Positions 22,590 to 33,779 of a stretch of DNA of 64,000 nucleotides are shown here, in pieces. Both the position numbers and the translations under genes were made by a program. The notes under the pieces were generated by a model, which was given only the letters and a program-made list of their open reading frames with translations, did not search any database and had not been told where the DNA came from. Source of the stretch: Odobenus rosmarus divergens. Taxonomy: Eukaryota; Chordata; Mammalia; Carnivora; Odobenidae. Each line of letters starts with the position of its first letter. Position 1 is the stretch's first letter. The stretch lies in assembly GCF_000321225.1 (NCBI RefSeq), contig NW_004450330.1:1260631-1324630 (forward strand), given 5' to 3'.

Positions 22590-23830
22590 CTCTAAACACA
22601 ATTATGAATGCACAATATTGCACTGTACATGTCATATTTTATTTCCCTATAAGTGGATATTTACAGTCTCCATATTTTGCCATTATAAATAATTATGCAA
22701 AAATTATGTAGTAAACACTTCTACACTCAAATCTTATTTTTCTTTTTTTTTAAAGATTTTATTGATTTATTTACTTGAGAGAGAGAGAGAGAGCAGGGGG
22801 AGGAGCAGAGGGAGAGGGACAAGCAGACTCTGCCCTGAGTGCAGAACCCGATGGGAGGCTCGATCCCATGACTTTGAGATCATGACCTGAGCCAAAATCA
22901 AGAGTCAAAATCAACCGATTAAGCCACCCAGGTGCCCCTCTCTTATTCTTTTCTAATGACAGACTCCAAGAAGGGTTTTAGTAGGTGAAAGAGTATCAAC
23001 TGCTTTAAGGAGTTTGATGTGTATTACCAGTTTTTTTTTTGTGCGTGTGTGTGTATTACCAATTTGCTTCCCAGAGGACTTATACTGATTCACACTTCAA
23101 AGGGAAGTAGATTTAAAGAATAAGAAGTAGATAAGAATAATAAATAAAAGTATATAGGAGGAAATAAAAATCATCCACAATTCAAATACCCAGAAATGAT
23201 TATAATGAATATTTTACATACATATATCAAGTCTTTTTCTATGCCACATATTTTTCCTTTTCCAAAAAAAGCAAGGGGAGGGATCATGTTGTACATGCTG
23301 GTTTAACTTTTTGAACTTAATAAATTTAGTTTATAACACCTATACAATACCATTATATATTAGTGTCACAAAACTCATTTATTTATCACACTGCTTCCAA
23401 ATGGTAATTCTCATCAACAATGCCGTGAACATTCTTTGCTAAAATCTTCCAGGTCTTCCTTTAACCAGGATAAATCCACAGAAAAGAAAATGCTGAGTCA
23501 GAGTTTGCGTATTTTAAAGATTTTTTGATATGCACTGAGCAAATTATCCTCCAGAGAGGCTGTATCATTCTGAGTTCCCAGACTGGCCTCTACCAACCCC
23601 AAATTAGGTATTAACAACAACAACAACAAAACAAAATCTTTGCTCTATTGATTGGCAAACATTGGCTGTTGCTATTTAAATTTGCATTTTGATACATATT
23701 TGTATTTTTATTATCCACTTGCATTTCTTTTGTGAATTTCCCATGTTACGTTTTTTCTTGTAATGCCAATATTTATATTTGTATTACATTTAGTTATGTT
23801 TATTATGTGAAGTTTCTCAGATCTGCCTTG
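22590..23830 (-). repeat. Old L1 ORF2 region, reverse
   Basis: Blocks ATAAATAATTATGCAAAAATTATG, GTTCCCAGACTGGCCTCTAC and TTTAAATTTGCATTTTGATAC match antisense L1ME-like ORF2/3' UTR sequence. It is interrupted by the SINE at 22742. Strongly decayed. Confidence 0.5.
22742..22938 (-). repeat. Can-SINE inserted in old L1
   Basis: T tract, AAAGATTTTATTGATTTAT, ending GCCACCCAGGTGCCCC. Approximate 10-bp duplications TCTTATTTTT and TCTTATTCTT lie at 22732..22741 and 22941..22950. Confidence 0.92.
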
Positions 23831-23959
23831 TTTTTGATGACCTTGACAGTTTTGAGAAATATGGTCTGGTATTTTGCAGAATGCCACTCATTATGGGTTT
23901 GTCTGATTTTTTTCTCAGAGTTATAAATTATTTACGAGGAAGATCTCATCACATCATAT

Positions 23960-24630
23960 CAAGGGTACCAGCTATCAACATGACTTATGACTGATAAAGT
24001 TACCTTGAGGATCAATTGGCCAGAGCTATTTTTTCAGGTTTTTCTACTGTAAAGTTATTCTCCCACCTCCAGCCTGTGTTTCCATACGCTACAATTTGGA
24101 AGCACCACACTGAGTGCAGCCCACACTCAAGGTGGGATTGGAGGGTTTAAGCTCTACCTCCTTGAGGAAGAAGTGTCTAAATTGGTGCCTAAATAAATTA
24201 CTTGTAATTCTGTACGGAGACTTGTCTCTTCTCCCTCATTTATTCAATCACTATTTATATGAGTATGTACTCATGTATTTTTATTTTATACTTAAAGTTA
24301 AAATCCAACATTATTTATTTTGTTGCTCAAAAGGCTCCAGTTTTGGCCACTGGGATCTTTTTCAGGTTGGCTCCTGTGTTGGTTTGGCATAATCCACCTT
24401 TTTTTTTTTTTAATACTTCCTTACTTTCTGGTATTATAAAATATTCCAGCTTCATCTTGTATATTTCCTGCCCCAAACCTACATTAGCTGTTTTTCTAAG
24501 GAGTCTTGGATCCTTTTATTGGAGAATAGTATTAGAAACCAAGATCTGGGTGGTGGGTGACACTATTGGTTTTACAAACTCTAATAAGATTTGATTGAAA
24601 TGGCATTATGTAATTTTTATTTGATTTGAA
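23960..24630. repeat. Old LINE-derived non-coding block (family not assigned)
   Basis: CTCATCACATCATATCAAGG, CAACATGACTTATGACTG, GAGAATAGTATTAGAAACC and CAAGATCTGGGTGGTGGGTG are blocks I associate with a recurrent mammalian LINE-derived repeat. The orientation and exact family are not certain. Confidence 0.45.
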
Positions 24631-24646
24631 AAGAACTGTCAACTTT

Positions 24647-24837
24647 TTTTTTTTAAGATTTTATTTATTTGACAGAGAGAGACACAGTGAGAGAGGGAAC
24701 ACAAGCAGGGGGAGTGGGAGAGGGAGAAGCAGGCTTCCCATGGAGTGGGGAGCCCGATGCAGGGCTCGATCCCAGGACCCTGGGACCATGGCCTGAGCCG
24801 AAGGCAGACGCTTAATGACTGAGCCACCCAGGTGCCC
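24647..24837 (-). repeat. Can-SINE, full length
   Basis: Ends GAGCCACCCAGGTGCCC. A perfect 15-bp duplication, AGAACTGTCAACTTT, lies at 24632..24646 and 24838..24852. Confidence 0.96.
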
Positions 24838-25064
24838 AGAACTGTCAACTTTAAAATACTTATTTTTCTCTTTCAGGAATACAGAATTACTTTCATGTAT
24901 TGAGTTATCCTTTATGTTTCTTAGTACATAATAAAATAATTGCTTTTTCTGTATATCACAGCAACGATAATAATTTAAATATCACTTGATATTTCCTCCA
25001 TCTGCTAATACAAACCTTCCAGACCTTACAGAGTCTCCAACAGCCTACAGGGATTTCCACAAGC

Positions 25065-25255
25065 CTTTAGAGGAGTGATCCTTAGCCTTGGCTGCACATT
25101 ACAATCAACTGGGAAACTATATCCAAGTCACACTTCAAGCCAACTCCATCTGAATCACTGCGGGCGAGACCAAGGCATAAGTATTGCTGTAAAGGTATCA
25201 GGTGATTCCAGTGCGTATCTAAGCTAAGAAACACCACTTTAGTCTTCTACGTGGC
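25065..25255. mobile_element. hAT-type (MER1 group) element
   Basis: CCTTGGCTGCACATTACAAT and a right-hand CAGGTGATTCCAGTGCGTATC form imperfect inverted ends around a CCATCTGAATCACTG centre. Same kind of element as the one at 2150. Confidence 0.65.
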
Positions 25256-26017
25256 TTCATTAGAAGCTCATTCCCAGTTAAGTACTGCTGAGTAATACTG
25301 CCTCCACTAGGAACAGATCACCTCCCCCTTCCTCTGCGGAAACACTGGCAGTCCATGAGATGCCAAAGCTTCAAGTTTTGCATTTTCTGAAAAATACTTT
25401 GCTCCCTTACTATGTTATATTACCCTATAAGAGATATGCATAAGAGGCAGCACTGCTCATGACTTTAATGAGAAATTATTATTAAATTAAATTATATTTT
25501 AAAAGATAATTGTTTTGTTGTTTTCATAAAAACGTACACCTACCCTATTCTCAAAGGATTCACACATGATTCAAATAGGTCTGGCCATAAGACAAACCCT
25601 ACTACCACCATGCAATATTAAGAATCATTTCCCCTTTCTAAAGACCAAGATTTTTCTCACAGGTTCAGCCTCTTTCTTCCCCTGAGATACAATGAACATA
25701 ATCATAGCAACATTAGAACTCAAACCCTGCTCAACTCCTGACTGACTCAATCCCATGGACAAATGGCCTAACAAAAGAAATGCGCCCATTTCCAGGTATA
25801 AATACTATTTACTTCAATCTCTACTGTTCTTGTATACAAAATGTGTGGCATTAAAATTATAACACACATACAAAAGAGGGTAAAAAAACCTGCTGCAAGA
25901 CCTAAAGTAATCAATAGAAATAGACTGATATATGACCCAGATTTTGGAACTATCAGACAGGGATTTTAAAAACTATTTCAACTTTTTCATTATTAGACTG
26001 GAGGAAAATTTCTTCCT
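25256..26017. other. Intronic sequence, nothing recognised
   Basis: No repeat family or exon recognised between the hAT element and the next SINE. Confidence 0.4.
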
Positions 26018-26032
26018 ATCTTTAATCACCTT

Positions 26033-26226
26033 ATTTTTTTTTAAGATTTTATTTATTTATTTGACAGAGACACAGCGAGAGAACGAACACAAGCAGGGGG
26101 AGTGCAAGAGGGAGAAGCAGGCTCCCCATGGAGCAGGGAGCCAGATGCGGGGCTCGATCCCAGGACCCTGGGACCATGACCTGAGCCGAAGGCAGAGCTT
26201 AACAACTGAGCGACCTAGGCACCCCA
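26033..26226 (-). repeat. Can-SINE, full length
   Basis: TAAGATTTTATTTATTTATTT through GAGCGACCTAGGCACCCC. The 15-bp duplications ATCTTTAATCACCTT and ATCTTTAATCACTTT lie at 26018..26032 and 26227..26241. Confidence 0.95.
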
Positions 26227-26289
26227 ATCTTTAATCACTTTAAAAGATAAATAAGAATCTAAACCAAAACACTTACAATATATTATAGG

Positions 26290-28100
26290 GTTTATAATTA
26301 TGTAAAAACAAAATGTATGCTAACAGTGCATAAAAGGTAAGAGAGCAGAAAAGGAAGTATATATGTATGGTATAACATTCCTTGAAAGTAGACTGTGATA
26401 ACTTAAAGATATACTCAGCAAACTCTAGAACACTAAATATAAGAGACTTAAAAAGAGGTATAACAAATCAGCATAATTCTACATACGATGGAATCACAAG
26501 AAAAATATCGAATTTATTCAAAATAAATCAAGAAAAAGTAAGAAAAGGAATAGAGAACAGATGGGACATATAGAAAAAAAAACCATAGCAATATGGCAGA
26601 TTCAAATCCAACATCTCAATAATTACATTAATTGTAAATTATCTAGAGACCCTAATTAAAATTCAGAGATTCCTAGAACAAGGACTGTTACCAGGGATAA
26701 ACATGGGTATTATGTAATGATAAAAGAAAACATCACAAAATAACAAAACAACACAGTAACAATCCTAACTGTGCATGTACCCAACAAAAGAGTTTCAAAT
26801 ATGTAAGAAAAAGTGACAACTCAAAGGAGAAATAGCAAAGGCACCATTATAATTGGAGACCAACATTCCTTTCTCAGTAATCAACAGAACAAGTAGACAC
26901 ATAGACATAGAAAATCTGAACACTAGCAATCAACTTGACATCATTAATATTTATAGAACACTCCATTCAACATCAGCAAAATCCACAGTCTTTTCAGTGC
27001 ACTTGGAACATTAATTAAGATAGGCCATAGAACAGATCTTGAAACAAACTGCAAAACAATTTAAATAACCCCCAAAGGATGGTCTCTAATTATAGCAGAA
27101 TTAAACCAGAAATCAGTAACAGAAATATTTCTGGAAAATTCCCAAATATTAAACAACACATTTCCAAATTCACTGAAAGCTACAAACTACCAGAGCTGAC
27201 TCAAGAAAAAAACAGACAACCTGAATAGCCCTATACCTATTACAGAAATTGAATTCCCAGTTTCTACCCTCCTCACAAAGAAAACTCCAGGCCCAAATGT
27301 CTTCAACAGCAATTTCTACTGAATATTTATGGAATAACTAATCTAACATTATACAAACTCTTCCAGAAAGTAGAAGAGGAGAAAACATTTTCTAAGTCAT
27401 TTGATAAGGCTGGCATTAACCTGATACAAAACCAAAGAAATCACAAGATAATTCCAAACCAATACTCTGCTTGAAGACAGTTGCAAAAAACCTGTTAATT
27501 AACTAGCCTTAAAAAAGAATGAAATTCTGATACATGCTACAATATGGGTAAATCTTGAAAATATTATGCTAAGTGCAATAGGCCTGACAAAAGGATCAGT
27601 AATGTATGTCTCCACTTACAAAGGAAGGTACCTAGAATAATCAAATTAATAAAGACAAAAAATGAGAACGATGGTTACCAGCAGGTAGAGAAGAGGGAAT
27701 ATGGAATTATTATTTAATGGGTACAAAGTTTCTATTTGGGATGAAGAAAAAATTGGAGATGGATAGTGGTGATGGTTGCACAACAATGTGAATGTACTCA
27801 AAGCCATCAAATTACACACTTGAAAATGGTTAAGATAGTGAATTTTATATTATGTATATGTTACCACCATAAAAAAGATCTTTAACAAAATGTTAGCAAA
27901 CTTGATACAGCAATAGATAAAAAAGGATATTACATTATGAGCAAATGGTGTCTATCCAAAGAATGCTGGCTGGCACAGATAATCCAAAAGAATCTATAAA
28001 AAAGCTAGCAAAAGTAATAAATTTTAGTAAACTCATGATTTAGCAAGGTTGCAGGGCTCAAAATATACAACATACAAAAAAAAAACAAGAAAGAGTAAAC
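26290..28100 (+). repeat. Old L1M ORF2 region, interrupted
   Basis: Decayed sense-strand ORF2 runs from AGATATACTCAGCAAACTCT through AATAATTACATTAATTGTAAA, CTGAAAGCTACAAACTACCAG and CAAAATGTTAGCAAACTTGAT. A second L1 tail splits it at about 27510..27880. Confidence 0.65.
27510..27880 (+). repeat. L1M (L1MA9/MB-like) 3' end nested in older L1
   Basis: AAAAGAATGAAATTCTGATAC, GAACGATGGTTACCAGCAGG, GATAGTGGTGATGGTTGCAC and TATGTATATGTTACCACC. The host ORF2 resumes directly after it with CTTTAACAAAATGTTAGC. Confidence 0.75.
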
Positions 28101-28182
28101 CTGACTTTGAAAAACAAAGCAACAGAAAACCAAGTAAGTAATTAGTGGTGCCAGTGGACCTTCTTATCTTGTTCCTGTTTTA

Positions 28183-28360
28183 TTTTCTTTTAAGATTTTA
28201 TTTATTTATTTGACGGAGAGAGAAACAGCGAGAGAGGGAACACAAGCAGGGGGAGTGGGAGAGGGAGAAGCAGGCTTCCCACGGAGCAGGGAGCCCGACA
28301 TGGGGCTCGATCCCAGGACCCTGGGATCATGCCCAACTACTGAACTACCCAAGGCGCCCC
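28183..28360 (-). repeat. Can-SINE with deleted head segment
   Basis: A perfect 16-bp duplication, TCTTGTTCCTGTTTTA, lies at 28167..28182 and 28361..28376. About 25 bp of the tRNA-like head is missing between GGGATCATG and CCCAACTACTGAAC. Confidence 0.95.
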
Positions 28361-28893
28361 TCTTGTTCCTGTTTTAAGTGGGAATGTGTGTTTCTAATGT
28401 AAATGTTTTAAATATGATACTGGCTAATAACTTAAAGATGGACTTTTAGAAAATGTATTTCAAAGTATCTTTTAATTCATACTTCATAGAAAGATTTTTA
28501 AAAAATGATCAAATTTTTAAAAATGTAGCCCATAAAGTATTTCAGACAAAAATATGGTTCCTCTTGATCTACCTACATAAATGTATTATTGGTAATTTCT
28601 TATTATTAAATCAAGCATCTTTACTTTCTTGAGACAAATTCTACATGGTTCATGGTATACAGTTCTCTTATTATGTCAATTTTATTTGCTAATAATTTGG
28701 TTTTTTGCTTTTATAGTTGTGTGATTGGTTTGTAACCTTCTGTACTGTTAAATTTTATTATATGAGTTAAATTAGTTTTGTTTCAGGTACTGAAAGCCTT
28801 TGGTATTATACTCTGCATGTTTTACTGCCTGAATTATCTATTCATAGAAATAGGAAAAAAGCTTGCCCATAAGACTATGAAGAGAAAAGTCTT

Positions 28894-29081
28894 CACCCCC
28901 TCCCACCCCCGCCCAAAGATTTATTTGAGAGAGAGAGAGAGCATGAGGGAGCGGGAGGGGCAGAGGAAGAGGAACAAGCAGACTCCCCACTGAGCCCGAT
29001 ACAGGGCTCTATGCCAGAACCCTGAGATAGTGACCTGAGCCGAAGTTGTATGCTCAACTGACTGAGCCACCTATGCACCCC
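28894..29081 (-). repeat. Older Can-SINE copy
   Basis: Starts in a C-rich tract instead of poly(T) and ends GAGCCACCTATGCACCCC. The 12-bp duplications GAGAAAAGTCTT and GAGAAGAGTCTT lie at 28882..28893 and 29082..29093. Confidence 0.9.
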
Positions 29082-29181
29082 GAGAAGAGTCTTTTTCAAA
29101 GTAATTTTTGGGGACAATATTTCCATTTCTTTCAACATATTAGACTTCAAGTTTTCTACTTTTAAAAAATAATCAATTTGG

Positions 29182-29309
29182 GGGGCACCTGCCTGGCTCA
29201 GTCAATACAGCATGTGATTCTTGATCTCGGGATTGTGAGTTCATGCTCCACATTGGGAGTAGAGCTTACCTAAAAAAAAATAAATAAAACAGACTTAAAA
29301 AAGATTAAC
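29182..29309 (+). repeat. Short-type tRNA SINE
   Basis: A short form: GGGGCACCTGCCTGGCTCAG, GATCTCGGGATTGTGAGTTC and GGGAGTAGAGCTTACCTAAAA. The 13-bp duplications ATAATCAATTTGG and ATAATCAATCTGG lie at 29169..29181 and 29310..29322. Confidence 0.93.
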
Positions 29310-29623
29310 ATAATCAATCTGGTAATTTATACCCCCCTGCAAATAATATCTTTCATCAGTATCTTCAAATCCTTAACATAATTGCTGTATGTAATCTGAT
29401 AATTTTTTAAATATTCTATATACAAATTCCTCTAATGCTCCAACATTTTGCTAAATGATGTCCTAGAGTTTGTTTATTACGGCCAATCTACCTGGACTTT
29501 TCAGTTTTACCATTTTTCTATCTTCTGATTTTTGTTCAATTTTGTTTTTATTTTTATATATTCCTCCTCTTGCTAACCTTTGCCTAACTTTGGGAGGTGG
29601 ATTCATTGTTTCATTCCATTTTA

Positions 29624-29747
29624 TTTTTAATTTTTTAAGCTTTGTTTAATTTTTTTTTAGTAATCTCTACATCCAATGTGAGGCTCAAACTTAAGATCCC
29701 AAGATCAAGAGTTGCATGTTCTTTGGACTGAGCCAGCCATGTACCCC
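29624..29747 (-). repeat. Short-type tRNA SINE
   Basis: Antisense short form with GTAATCTCTACATCCAATGTG and a GTACCCC end. A perfect 13-bp duplication, TCATTCCATTTTA, lies at 29611..29623 and 29748..29760. Confidence 0.94.
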
Positions 29748-30448
29748 TCATTCCATTTTAAAATTACAAAAGCACATATACACCTTTGGCTGCATCCCAC
29801 ATATATGTGTATGTGTGTATACAGATAAAATTACAATTTCTTATTATTTTTAATAGTTGTTACAGTTTAGGTTTCTGCTTGGATTTAATAGTTGTTTGGG
29901 AAGAGAACTGCCAAATGGACTTCATCCATTAATTTCAAATTTTATTGCATTGTGGCCAGATACAATGGTCTATCAAATTTCTGCTTCATAGACTACATTG
30001 TTATTTTTGTTTTTTAGTATGGTGACCATCTTTAAATGTTCCATGAATGCTTGAGGAAAAGGGTTATTCTCTTTTTGTAAGGTACCCAGTGTCAGAGTTG
30101 AATTAATGTGAGGAGGGTATTCATTTAGTGGGGTGGCAGAGATGGGAACTTGGTTATACATGCGAGATTAATCACATAAGTAAACACATAGAGGATAATG
30201 GGAGCCAGGACTTCTAGGAGACTGTTTAGTTTTGTAAGCAACCACCAAACTGTCTTCCAAAGTGCCTGCATCATTTTGCATTTTCCGTAACGACGAATGG
30301 GTGTCCTTGTTGCTCCACATCCTTGTCAACAATTTGATATTGTCATCTTTTTGGATGTTAGCCATTCTTAAAGGAATACAGTGCCATTTCACTGTTTTAT
30401 TTTGCAATTCCTTAATGACAAATGATACTATCTCTTCATTTTATTTGT

Positions 30449-30657
30449 TTTTTTAAAAAGATTTTATTGATTTGAGAGGAGAGACAGTGTGCATGCGTGC
30501 GTGTAAGCGAGCATGAGCAGTGGGGGAGGGGCAGAGGGAGCGGGAGAAGCAGACTCCCCACTGTGCAGGGAGCCCGATGCAGGGCTTGATCCCAGGACCC
30601 CAAGATCATGACCTGAACCAAAGGCAGATGCTTAACTGACTGAGCCACCCAAGCACT
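30449..30657 (-). repeat. Can-SINE
   Basis: AAAAAGATTTTATTGATTTG through GACTGAGCCACCCAAGCACT. It is inserted in antisense ORF2 sequence that continues on both sides (TTTATTTGT and CTTATTTGT at the junctions). Confidence 0.92.
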
Positions 30658-30785
30658 TCTTATTTGTCTTCTGTATACATCCTTTGGTGAGGTGTCTGTT
30701 CACTTTTTAACTCAGCTGTCTGTTTTCTTATTGTTGTTGAAGACAATTGTTGTTATTATTCTTTTTATATTTTGGATACCAGTCT

Positions 30786-31400
30786 AGGTAGTAAAGAATT
30801 TCTTACCCAAAGAGAAGTCTGTCTGGCTTTTGCCCTTAGTTCCTGGGAGGCAATCTGTAAGTCCTTGGAATGTCTTACCTGATAAAAGTGTCTTGAACAG
30901 TATGATTTAGGGGCAGGCTTTGAGCCACAACAACAATGAGATTTAGGATGGGGGCATTTGGGTCACATCAGTTGACCTACTGAGGGACTGGAGACTTAGC
31001 CAGCCACATGAGCTGTTAGATTTCTGTGACTGAACCCCAATAAAGACTCCAGATACCAAAGACCATGTGAGCTTCTCTGGTTGCAACACTCTGTGCAAGC
31101 TGTTAAACATCAAGACTGGGAAAGTAACACTGTCCATGTCTCCATAGGAAGACAAGTGGAAACTCCACATTTGGTACTCTTCTTGACTCTGGCCTATGTC
31201 TTTTCACTGGACTGATTTTAATCTGTATTCTTTAGCTGTAATAAAACATAACCATGAGTATAATAGCTTTCAATGAATTCTGTGAGTCCTTTTCAACCTA
31301 TAAAACCTAAAGGTAATTTTGGAGACCCCTAAACTTGCAACTGAAGTCAGATGTAAGGGTCGCCTTTTGTGTACTGCTAACTTTGTAACTGGCTAACGTA
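30786..31400 (+). mobile_element. Solo LTR of an old endogenous retrovirus-like element
   Basis: A 0.6-kb non-LINE block interrupts antisense L1 ORF2, which runs ...GGATACCAGTC before it and TTTATCAGATACGTGTTTTGC after it. The block has CCATGTGAGCTTCTCTGGTTG, a TGTAATAAAACATAACCATGAG polyadenylation region and GAATTCTGTGAGTCC, the order typical of ERVL/ERV1-type mammalian LTRs in sense. No internal retroviral genes are present, and the exact family is not assigned. Confidence 0.6.
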
Positions 31401-31772
31401 ACTTTATCAGATACGTGTTTTGCTGTCGTATCTAAAAAGGCATTACCAAACCCAAGCTCACCTAGGATTTTCTCCTATTTTTCTTCTAGATGTTTTATCT
31501 TTTTTATGTTTTACATTTAAGTCTATGAATCATTTTGAGTTAACCTTTGTGAAAGGTGTAAGGTCTGTGTATAGGTTCATTTTTTTGTATGTAAACTTTA
31601 ATTGCTCCAGCCTCATTTACTAAAAAGACTCTCCTTTCCCCACTGAATTGTCTTTCCGCCTTTGTCAAAAATCACTTGACTGTATTTCTGGGCTCTATTC
31701 TGGTCTATTCACAAACACTATACTGTCCTGATTACTGTAGCTGTATGGTTAGCATCAAAAATCAGGTAATGT

Positions 31773-32440
31773 GAAAGAGCCAAGATGTCCATCAACAGAT
31801 GAATGGATAAAGAGGATGTGGTGTATATATATATACAATGGAATATTATGCAGCCATCAAAAAAAAAAAACAAAAAGAAACCAAAAACGAAATCTTGCCA
31901 TTTGCAACCATCTGGATGGAACTAGAGGGTATTATGCTAAGCGAAATAAGTCAATCAGAGAAAGAAATGTATCATATGATCTCACTGATAAGAGGAATTC
32001 TTAATCTCAGGAAACAAACTGAGGGTTGCTGGAGTGGTGGGNNNNNNNNNNNNNNNNNNNNNNNNNNNNNNNNNNNNNNNNNNNNNNNNNNNNNNNNNNN
32101 NNNNNNNNNNNNNNNNNNNNNNNNNNNNNNNNNNNNNNNNNNNNNNNNNNNNNNNNNNNNNNNNNNNNNNNNNNNNNNNNNNNNNNNNNNNNNNNNNNNN
32201 NNNNNNNNNNNNNNNNNNNNNNNNNNNNNNNNNNNNNNNNNNNNNNNNNNNNNNNNNNNNNNNNNNNNNNNNNNNNNNNNNNNNNNNNNNNNNNNNNNNN
32301 NNNNNNNNNNNAGAGGGCACGTACTGAATAGAGCACTGGGTGTTATACACAAATAATGAATCATGGAACACGACATCAAAAACGAATGATGTAATGTATG
32401 GTGATTAACATAACATAATAAAATAAAATTTTAAAAAGAC
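31773..32440 (+). mobile_element. Carnivore L1 3' end, 5'-truncated, containing assembly gap
   Basis: Sense: GATGTCCATCAACAGATGAATG, a CAATGGAATATTATGCAGCC block, GATGGAACTAGAGGGTATTATG, then the 3' UTR to ATGTATGGTGATTAACATAA. The 10-bp duplications CAGGTAATGT and CAAGTAATGT lie at 31763..31772 and 32441..32450. It is inserted in the old antisense L1. Confidence 0.92.
32042..32311. other. Assembly gap, 270 Ns
   Basis: 270 consecutive Ns interrupt the G-rich part of an L1 3' UTR. All open frames spanning this run are artefacts of the Ns. Confidence 1.
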
Positions 32441-32749
32441 CAAGTAATGTCTTAGATATTGTCTTTTTTTGACCCAACCTGAGTCTCTATCTTTTAATGT
32501 GTATGTTAATATATTCATTTTTATTCTAATTACTGATAAGGTGGTCTTACATTCTCTCACTCTTTATTACTCTTCCTACTCTTTAATATCAGCTCCTTTA
32601 ATTCTGTCCTTTGCTAATAACACTGAAGACATTTTCTTTTTCCTAATAACACCATAAATATTTTTCCATTGTCTTTTGCTATTTAGTAGCAAACAGAAAC
32701 TCTTTGATTAGTTTTATTTACAGCTTCTGTAGCAGTCTCCTTTTCACCT

Positions 32750-32943
32750 TTTTTTTTTTTTTTTTAAAGATTTTATTTATTTATTTGAGAGAGAGAATGA
32801 GAGCATGAGAAGGGGGAGGGTCAGAGGGAGAAGCAGACTCCCCGCTGAGCAGGGAGCCCGACGCGGGACTCGATCCAGGGACTCCAGGATCATGACCCGA
32901 GCCGAAGGCAGCCGCCCAACCAACTGAGCCACCCAGGTGCCCC
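32750..32943 (-). repeat. Can-SINE, full length
   Basis: T tract, AAAGATTTTATTTATTTATT, ending GAGCCACCCAGGTGCCCC. The duplication TCCTTTTCACCT occurs on both sides. Confidence 0.95.
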
Positions 32944-33340
32944 TCCTTTTCACCTCTTGTCTGGATGCTTACAGTGTATCTTTTAATCCTCCTCAAACTT
33001 TTCAACCTGATGTATCTAGTACTCATGTATCACTGAAATCCTTTAAACTATAAACTTAGGTTTTCTTAAGTTCAAGGATGTTGTCTTCTATTTCACCTTT
33101 GATTATTGCTTCTCTTCTATTTATTATTCTTTTCTTTAGGAATACTATTTATCTATACATTGAATCTTTATTCTTTGCACATTTCATTTTCATCTTTTTG
33201 ATCCTTTTCTATGGTTGCATTTCAGAAGGCATCCTCTAACTTCTCTTCCACATCACTGACTTGATTTTCAACACTATCTTTTGACCCCTTCACTGTGAAT
33301 TTTAATAGTAATACTTAATTTCAATATCTCTATGAGTTTT

Positions 33341-33532
33341 TTAAAAAGATTCATTTATTTGAGAGAGAGCATGTGCATGCGTGGGAGGAGGGGGAGAGGG
33401 AGAGAGAGAATCTCAAGCAGACTCCCCACTGAGCCTGGAGCCTGAAGCAGGGCTCCATCTCACAACCCTGAGATCATGACCTGAGCCGAAACTGAGTTGG
33501 ATGCTCAACCGACTGAGCCACCCGGATGCCCC
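33341..33532 (-). repeat. Older Can-SINE copy
   Basis: AAAAAGATTCATTTATTTGAG through GAGCCACCCGGATGCCCC. Flanking sequences ATATCTCTATGAGTTTT and ATATCTTCATGAGTTTT differ slightly. Confidence 0.92.
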
Positions 33533-33649
33533 TGATATCTTCATGAGTTTTGATGAGTCTGGAAGAATTTCAAAATGCAGAAAAGTAAAAAGAGTGATTC
33601 AAGATCCTTTGTAATCATCTTTATTTCCTCTAGCACCAGGGCGCCCTGG

Positions 33650-33755
33650 AGTCAGTCTATATGGATTCAAATATGAGACTTCCTTCTTAGTTGTGTGATC
33701 TTGGGGAATTAATTGAAAGTATTTCAATTTCCTTCAGAATAATCATTTAATTAGA
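33650..33755 (+). repeat. MIR core fragment
   Basis: GAGTCAGTCTATATGGATTC and GTTGTGTGATCTTGGGGAAT correspond to the MIR segment ...gagccagactgcctggg...tgtgaccttgggcaag. Confidence 0.6.
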
Positions 33756-33779
33756 TTTAATTAGCTAATTCACGAGTGG

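Larger units (their letters stand above)
28440..33340 (-). repeat. Old L1/HAL1 ORF2 region, reverse, heavily interrupted
   Basis: Antisense LINE blocks occur in colinear order: TTTGGTATTATACTCTGCATG (28.8 kb), GCATTGTGGCCAGATACAATG (29.9 kb), GTTCCATGAATGCTTGAGG (30.0 kb), ATTTTGGATACCAGTC (30.8 kb), TTGAATTGTCTTTCCGCC-like (31.6 kb) and TTTTCAACACTATCTTTTGAC (33.3 kb). The element hosts SINEs, an LTR and a younger L1. More than one old element may be present. Confidence 0.65.

Noticed and set aside
31830..31842. Short (TA)n run as a possible promoter TATA box
   Set aside because: It is part of the L1 3' region and a simple repeat, with no transcription context.
31838..32379. Open frames of 97-172 codons spanning the N run on both strands
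   Set aside because: They exist only because Ns cannot form stop codons.
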